This document shows positions 8,620 through 10,582 of a stretch of DNA of 10,582 nt, piece by piece (within the stretch, counting starts at the first letter, position 1; every line of letters begins with the position of its first letter). The position numbers were made by a program, and so were the translations under genes. Source of the stretch: DASRWT01 sp046728035 (GTDB lineage Bacteria > Methylomirabilota > Methylomirabilia > Rokubacteriales > CSP1-6). Below the pieces are notes generated by a model, which searched no databases, was not told the origin of the DNA, and saw only the letters and a list, made by a program, of their open reading frames with translations. The stretch covers positions 1-10,582 of the forward strand of contig JBKPDT010000276.1 in NCBI GenBank assembly GCA_046728035.1, read 5' to 3'.

Positions 8620-8625
8620 AGGAGG
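8620..8625 (+). promoter_or_regulatory. Ribosome binding site fixing the rpmE GTG start
   Basis: AGGAGG six bases before GTG 8632. It sets the start at the KAGIHPEY motif with which bL31 proteins normally begin, rather than 19 codons upstream inside the promoter. Confidence 0.8.
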
Positions 8626-8631
8626 TGCGCC

Positions 8632-8847
8632 GTGAAGGCTGGCATTCATCCCGAGTACATCGACACCACCATCACCTGCAATTGCGGGGAGGTCATCCAC
8701 ACCCGCGCCACCGTCCCCGCGATCCGCGTGGAGGTGTGCTCCAAGTGCCATCCGTTCTACACGGGCAAGCAGAAGTTCGTGGACACGGCAGGTCGCGTCG
8801 AGCGCTTCCAGCGGAAGTACAACAGAAAGCCGATCGGGGAGGCGTAG
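8632..8847 (+). CDS. rpmE: Ribosomal protein bL31, zinc-binding (C+) form
   Basis: A 71-residue protein of the large ribosomal subunit that bridges to the small subunit. The N-terminus, read from GTG, is MKAGIHPEYIDTTITCNCGE, typical of bL31. Cys16, Cys18, Cys36 and Cys39 form the CxC...CxxC zinc site, so this is the metal-binding form rather than the zinc-free paralogue made under zinc starvation. GKQKFVDTAGRVERFQRKY near the C-terminus is the family's rRNA-binding end. It is preceded by its own promoter-like island and a strong ribosome binding site, and followed after 119 bases by prfA, a very common pairing. Confidence 0.97.
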   Translation: MKAGIHPEYIDTTITCNCGEVIHTRATVPAIRVEVCSKCHPFYTGKQKFVDTAGRVERFQRKYNRKPIGEA

Positions 8848-8874
8848 CGCGGCCGGCCGGCGCCTCGAGCCGCG
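8848..8874 (+). other. GC-rich hairpin directly after the rpmE stop
   Basis: CGCGGC (8848-8853) and GCCGCG (8869-8874) can form a perfect six-base stem with a 15-base GC-rich loop beginning at the base after the stop codon. No T run follows. It may stabilise the rpmE mRNA end or attenuate read-through into prfA, but stems this short arise by chance in DNA of this composition. Confidence 0.2.
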
Positions 8875-8955
8875 GCCAGGGTCACTCGCCCGCAGCATTC
8901 CGACACTCTTCCTGTCCCCACACGCGGCACGGGCGCAGCCTGCCCTGCCGTCTCT

Positions 8956-8961
8956 GAGGGG
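8956..8961 (+). promoter_or_regulatory. Ribosome binding site of prfA
   Basis: GAGGGG five bases before ATG 8967, supporting this start. The 119-base rpmE-prfA gap contains no convincing promoter. Confidence 0.6.
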
Positions 8962-8966
8962 CGCGC

Positions 8967-10037
8967 ATGTTTGACAAGCTTCGGCAGCTGGAGGAGCGGT
9001 ACGCCGAGCTGTCCCGGCGGCTCTCCGATCCGCAGGTGATCGGCCAGACGGCGGAGTACGCGCGCACCGCGAAGGCCGCCGCCGAGCTCTCGGAGGTCGT
9101 CCAGAAGTTCGACCAGTACAAGGATATCCTCCGGCGGATCTCCGAGGCCCGGCACATCCTGACCGAGGACGACGACCGCGAGATGCGTGAGATGGCCCAG
9201 GCCGAGGTGGACGCACTGACGGCCCGCCAGGGCCGGCTCGAAGAGGAGCTGCGGGCGCTGCTCCTGCCGCGCGACCCCAACGCCGATCGGAACGTGTTCG
9301 TGGAGATCCGGGCGGGCGCGGGTGGGGACGAGGCCGCGCTCTTCGGCGCCGACCTCGCCCGTATGTACACGAAGTACGCGGAGCGCCAGAAGTGGAAGGT
9401 GGAGGTGATGGACAGTCACGTCACCGGCGTGGGCGGCTACAAGGAGGTCATCCTCTTCATCCAGGGCAAGGGCGCCTGGAGCCGGCTCAAGTTCGAGCGC
9501 GGCGTGCACCGCGTCCAGCGCGTCCCCGCGACGGAGGCGAGCGGCCGCATCCACACCTCCACGGTGACGGTGGCGGTGCTGGCCGAGGCGGAGGACGTGG
9601 ACGTGAAGGTCGAGGAGAAGGACCTCCGCGTGGACGTGTACCGGTCCTCGGGGCCGGGCGGCCAGGGCGTCAACACAACCGACTCGGCGGTGCGCATCAC
9701 CCATATCCCCACCGGGCTCGTCGTGACCTGCCAGGACGAGCGCTCGCAGATCAAGAACCGCGCGAAGGCCATGCGCGTGCTGAAGGCCCGGCTCCTCGAG
9801 CGCGCCCTGGAAGAGCAGGCCGCCGCCATCGCCGCCGACCGCCGCAGCCAGGTCGGCACCGGGGAGCGGAGCGAGCGCATCCGCACGTACAACTTCCCGC
9901 AGGGACGGGTCTCGGATCACCGCATCGGGCTCACCTTGCACAAGCTCCCCGCGGTGATCGAGGGCGACCTCGACGAGATCATCGACGCCCTCATTGCCTG
10001 GGACCAGGGCCAGAAGCTCGCCGAGACCACGGCGTGA
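8967..10037 (+). CDS. prfA: Peptide chain release factor 1 (RF1)
   Basis: A 356-residue class I release factor that recognises UAA and UAG in the ribosomal A site and triggers peptide release. The N-terminal coiled helical domain (KLRQLEERYAELSRRLSDP) is intact. The stop-codon-reading tripeptide is PAT in RVPATEASGRIHTS, which marks RF1 rather than RF2. The catalytic GGQ motif is at residues 231-233 (SSGPGGQGVNTTDSAVR), and the conserved GERSERIRTYNFPQGRVSDHRIG block follows near residue 300. Gln233 is the residue normally methylated by PrmC, whose gene overlaps this one by four bases (GTGA, 10034-10037). No frameshift of the kind seen in RF2 genes is present. Confidence 0.97.
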   Translation: MFDKLRQLEERYAELSRRLSDPQVIGQTAEYARTAKAAAELSEVVQKFDQYKDILRRISEARHILTEDDDREMREMAQAEVDALTARQGRLEEELRALLLPRDPNADRNVFVEIRAGAGGDEAALFGADLARMYTKYAERQKWKVEVMDSHVTGVGGYKEVILFIQGKGAWSRLKFERGVHRVQRVPATEASGRIHTSTVTVAVLAEAEDVDVKVEEKDLRVDVYRSSGPGGQGVNTTDSAVRITHIPTGLVVTCQDERSQIKNRAKAMRVLKARLLERALEEQAAAIAADRRSQVGTGERSERIRTYNFPQGRVSDHRIGLTLHKLPAVIEGDLDEIIDALIAWDQGQKLAETTA

Positions 10038-10582
10038 CCACGACCGTCGCCACGCCTACCGTCCGCGCCCTTCTCACCGAGGCCATCGCGTGCCTTGGCG
10101 CCGCCGCGCTGCCCACCGCGCGCCAGGACGCCGAGTGGCTGCTGGCCTCCCTGCTGGGCATGGAGCGCTTCGCGCTCTACCTCGAGCCGGCGCAGGCGGT
10201 GGCCCCCGCTCTCGCCGATCGCTTCCGCGCCCTCGTCGAGCGCCGCGCGCGCTACGAGCCTCTCCAGCACCTGCTGGGCTTCGAGGACTTCCGCGGCCTG
10301 CGCCTCCGCGTCACGCCCGCCGCCCTCATCCCGCGCCCCGAAACCGAAGGCCTGGTCGAGTGGGCCCTCGAGCTGTTTGGCGAGCCGCAGCCGAAGGCGA
10401 GGCGAGCGGATATGGAAATGGGTCCCGAGCGGAGCGAGGGCGAGCCGCAGGCGAAGGCGAGGCGAGCGGATATGGAAATGGGTCCCGAGCGGAGCGAGGG
10501 CGAGCCGCAGCCGAAGGCGAGGCGAGCGGATATGGAAATGGGTCCCGAGCGGAGCGAGGGCGGACCCGCGCTGATGGCGGAC
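10034..10582 (+). CDS. prmC: PrmC/HemK release-factor glutamine methyltransferase, 3' end outside window, with an in-frame 60-residue repeat insertion
   Basis: PrmC uses S-adenosylmethionine to methylate the Gln of the GGQ motif in release factors; its substrate RF1 is encoded immediately upstream. The start is GTG 10034, overlapping the prfA stop. The 183 visible residues include the N-terminal helical domain (about 1-85: VRALLTEAIACLG, ARQDAEWLLASLLG, RRARYEPLQHLLG) and the diagnostic IPRPETEGLVEWALELF (99-115). Residues 116-175 are three 20-residue copies beginning GEPQPKARRAD, encoded by the 60-base tandem repeat. After them the frame resumes as GGPALMAD, the expected lead-in to the SAM-binding DxGTGSG motif, which lies beyond the window. 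The repeat is charged, proline-containing and probably disordered, and sits at the linker between the substrate-binding and catalytic domains. The enzyme may still be active; whether the rest of the gene is intact cannot be seen. Confidence 0.92.
   Translation, partial: MTTTVATPTVRALLTEAIACLGAAALPTARQDAEWLLASLLGMERFALYLEPAQAVAPALADRFRALVERRARYEPLQHLLGFEDFRGLRLRVTPAALIPRPETEGLVEWALELFGEPQPKARRADMEMGPERSEGEPQAKARRADMEMGPERSEGEPQPKARRADMEMGPERSEGGPALMAD
10381..10560 (+). repeat. Three 60-base tandem repeat units inside prmC
   Basis: Units lie at 10381-10440, 10441-10500 and 10501-10560. Units 1 and 3 are identical. Unit 2 differs only at 10451 (G where the others have C), changing Pro to Ala. 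The match extends two bases to each side (GG on the left, CG on the right), so GGCG brackets the array. The plus strand of each unit is about 70% purine (28 G, 14 A, 14 C, 4 T). GCGAG recurs about four times per unit. No TAA, TAG or TGA occurs in any of the six frames. The 60-base period keeps the prmC frame at any copy number. There are no spacers, so it is not a CRISPR array, and no transposase is adjacent. Confidence 0.97.

Noticed and set aside
8866..8882. CGAGCCGC after rpmE resembling the start of the prmC repeat unit
   Set aside because: Only eight bases match exactly before similarity decays; expected by chance in this composition.
9863..9874. GAGCGGAGCGAG in prfA, identical to 12 bases of the prmC repeat unit
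   Set aside because: Here it encodes the conserved ERSER of RF1, so selection on the protein explains it; similarity does not extend outside the 12 bases.
10381..10560. CRISPR array
   Set aside because: The 60-base units abut with no unique spacers and are read through in frame by prmC; no cas gene is present.

Overview
The window is dense, GC-rich bacterial DNA (roughly 70% G+C by eye) with eight complete or near-complete protein genes plus one gene cut by each window edge. No tRNA, rRNA, CRISPR array or recognisable transposase is visible, and no gene-free stretch exceeds about 210 bases. The base composition and the order mfd / SurA-like lipoprotein / rho / rpmE / prfA / prmC fit a Gram-negative-type bacterium. 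A Rokubacteria/Methylomirabilota or deltaproteobacteria-like lineage is my best guess, but it rests on composition and gene order only.

Layout. (1) Bases 1-1560, plus strand: the C-terminal part of a LysE/RhtB exporter, then a 399-residue MFS transporter. (2) Bases 1544-2577, minus strand: a VOC/PhnB-like protein upstream of an OsmC-type thiol peroxidase. The OsmC gene ends inside the 3' end of the MFS gene (17-base convergent overlap). (3) Bases 2724-7054, plus strand: mfd (transcription-repair coupling factor), whose stop overlaps by four bases (GTGA) the start of a SurA/PrsA-like peptidyl-prolyl isomerase with a lipoprotein signal. (4) Bases 7071-8516: a promoter-like element with a perfect TTGACA, a structured leader and rho. 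(5) Bases 8578-10582: an AT-rich promoter island, rpmE (zinc-binding bL31), prfA (RF1) and prmC, with a second GTGA overlap between prfA and prmC.

How the genes fit together. The right-hand half is an information-processing block: Mfd clears stalled RNA polymerase, Rho terminates transcription, bL31 is a ribosomal protein, RF1 ends translation at UAA/UAG, and PrmC methylates the glutamine of the RF1 GGQ motif, so the last two genes are enzyme and substrate. The left-hand half is accessory transport and stress-type genes.

The standout feature is at the right edge. Inside prmC, between the conserved IPRPETE motif and the start of the SAM-binding motif, lie three nearly identical, exactly 60-base tandem units (10381-10560). 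They add 60 residues in frame. Taking them out restores almost exactly the spacing I recall for E. coli PrmC. Each unit has no stop codon in any of the six frames. This looks like an in-frame, gene-tolerated repeat element and deserves a genome-wide search.
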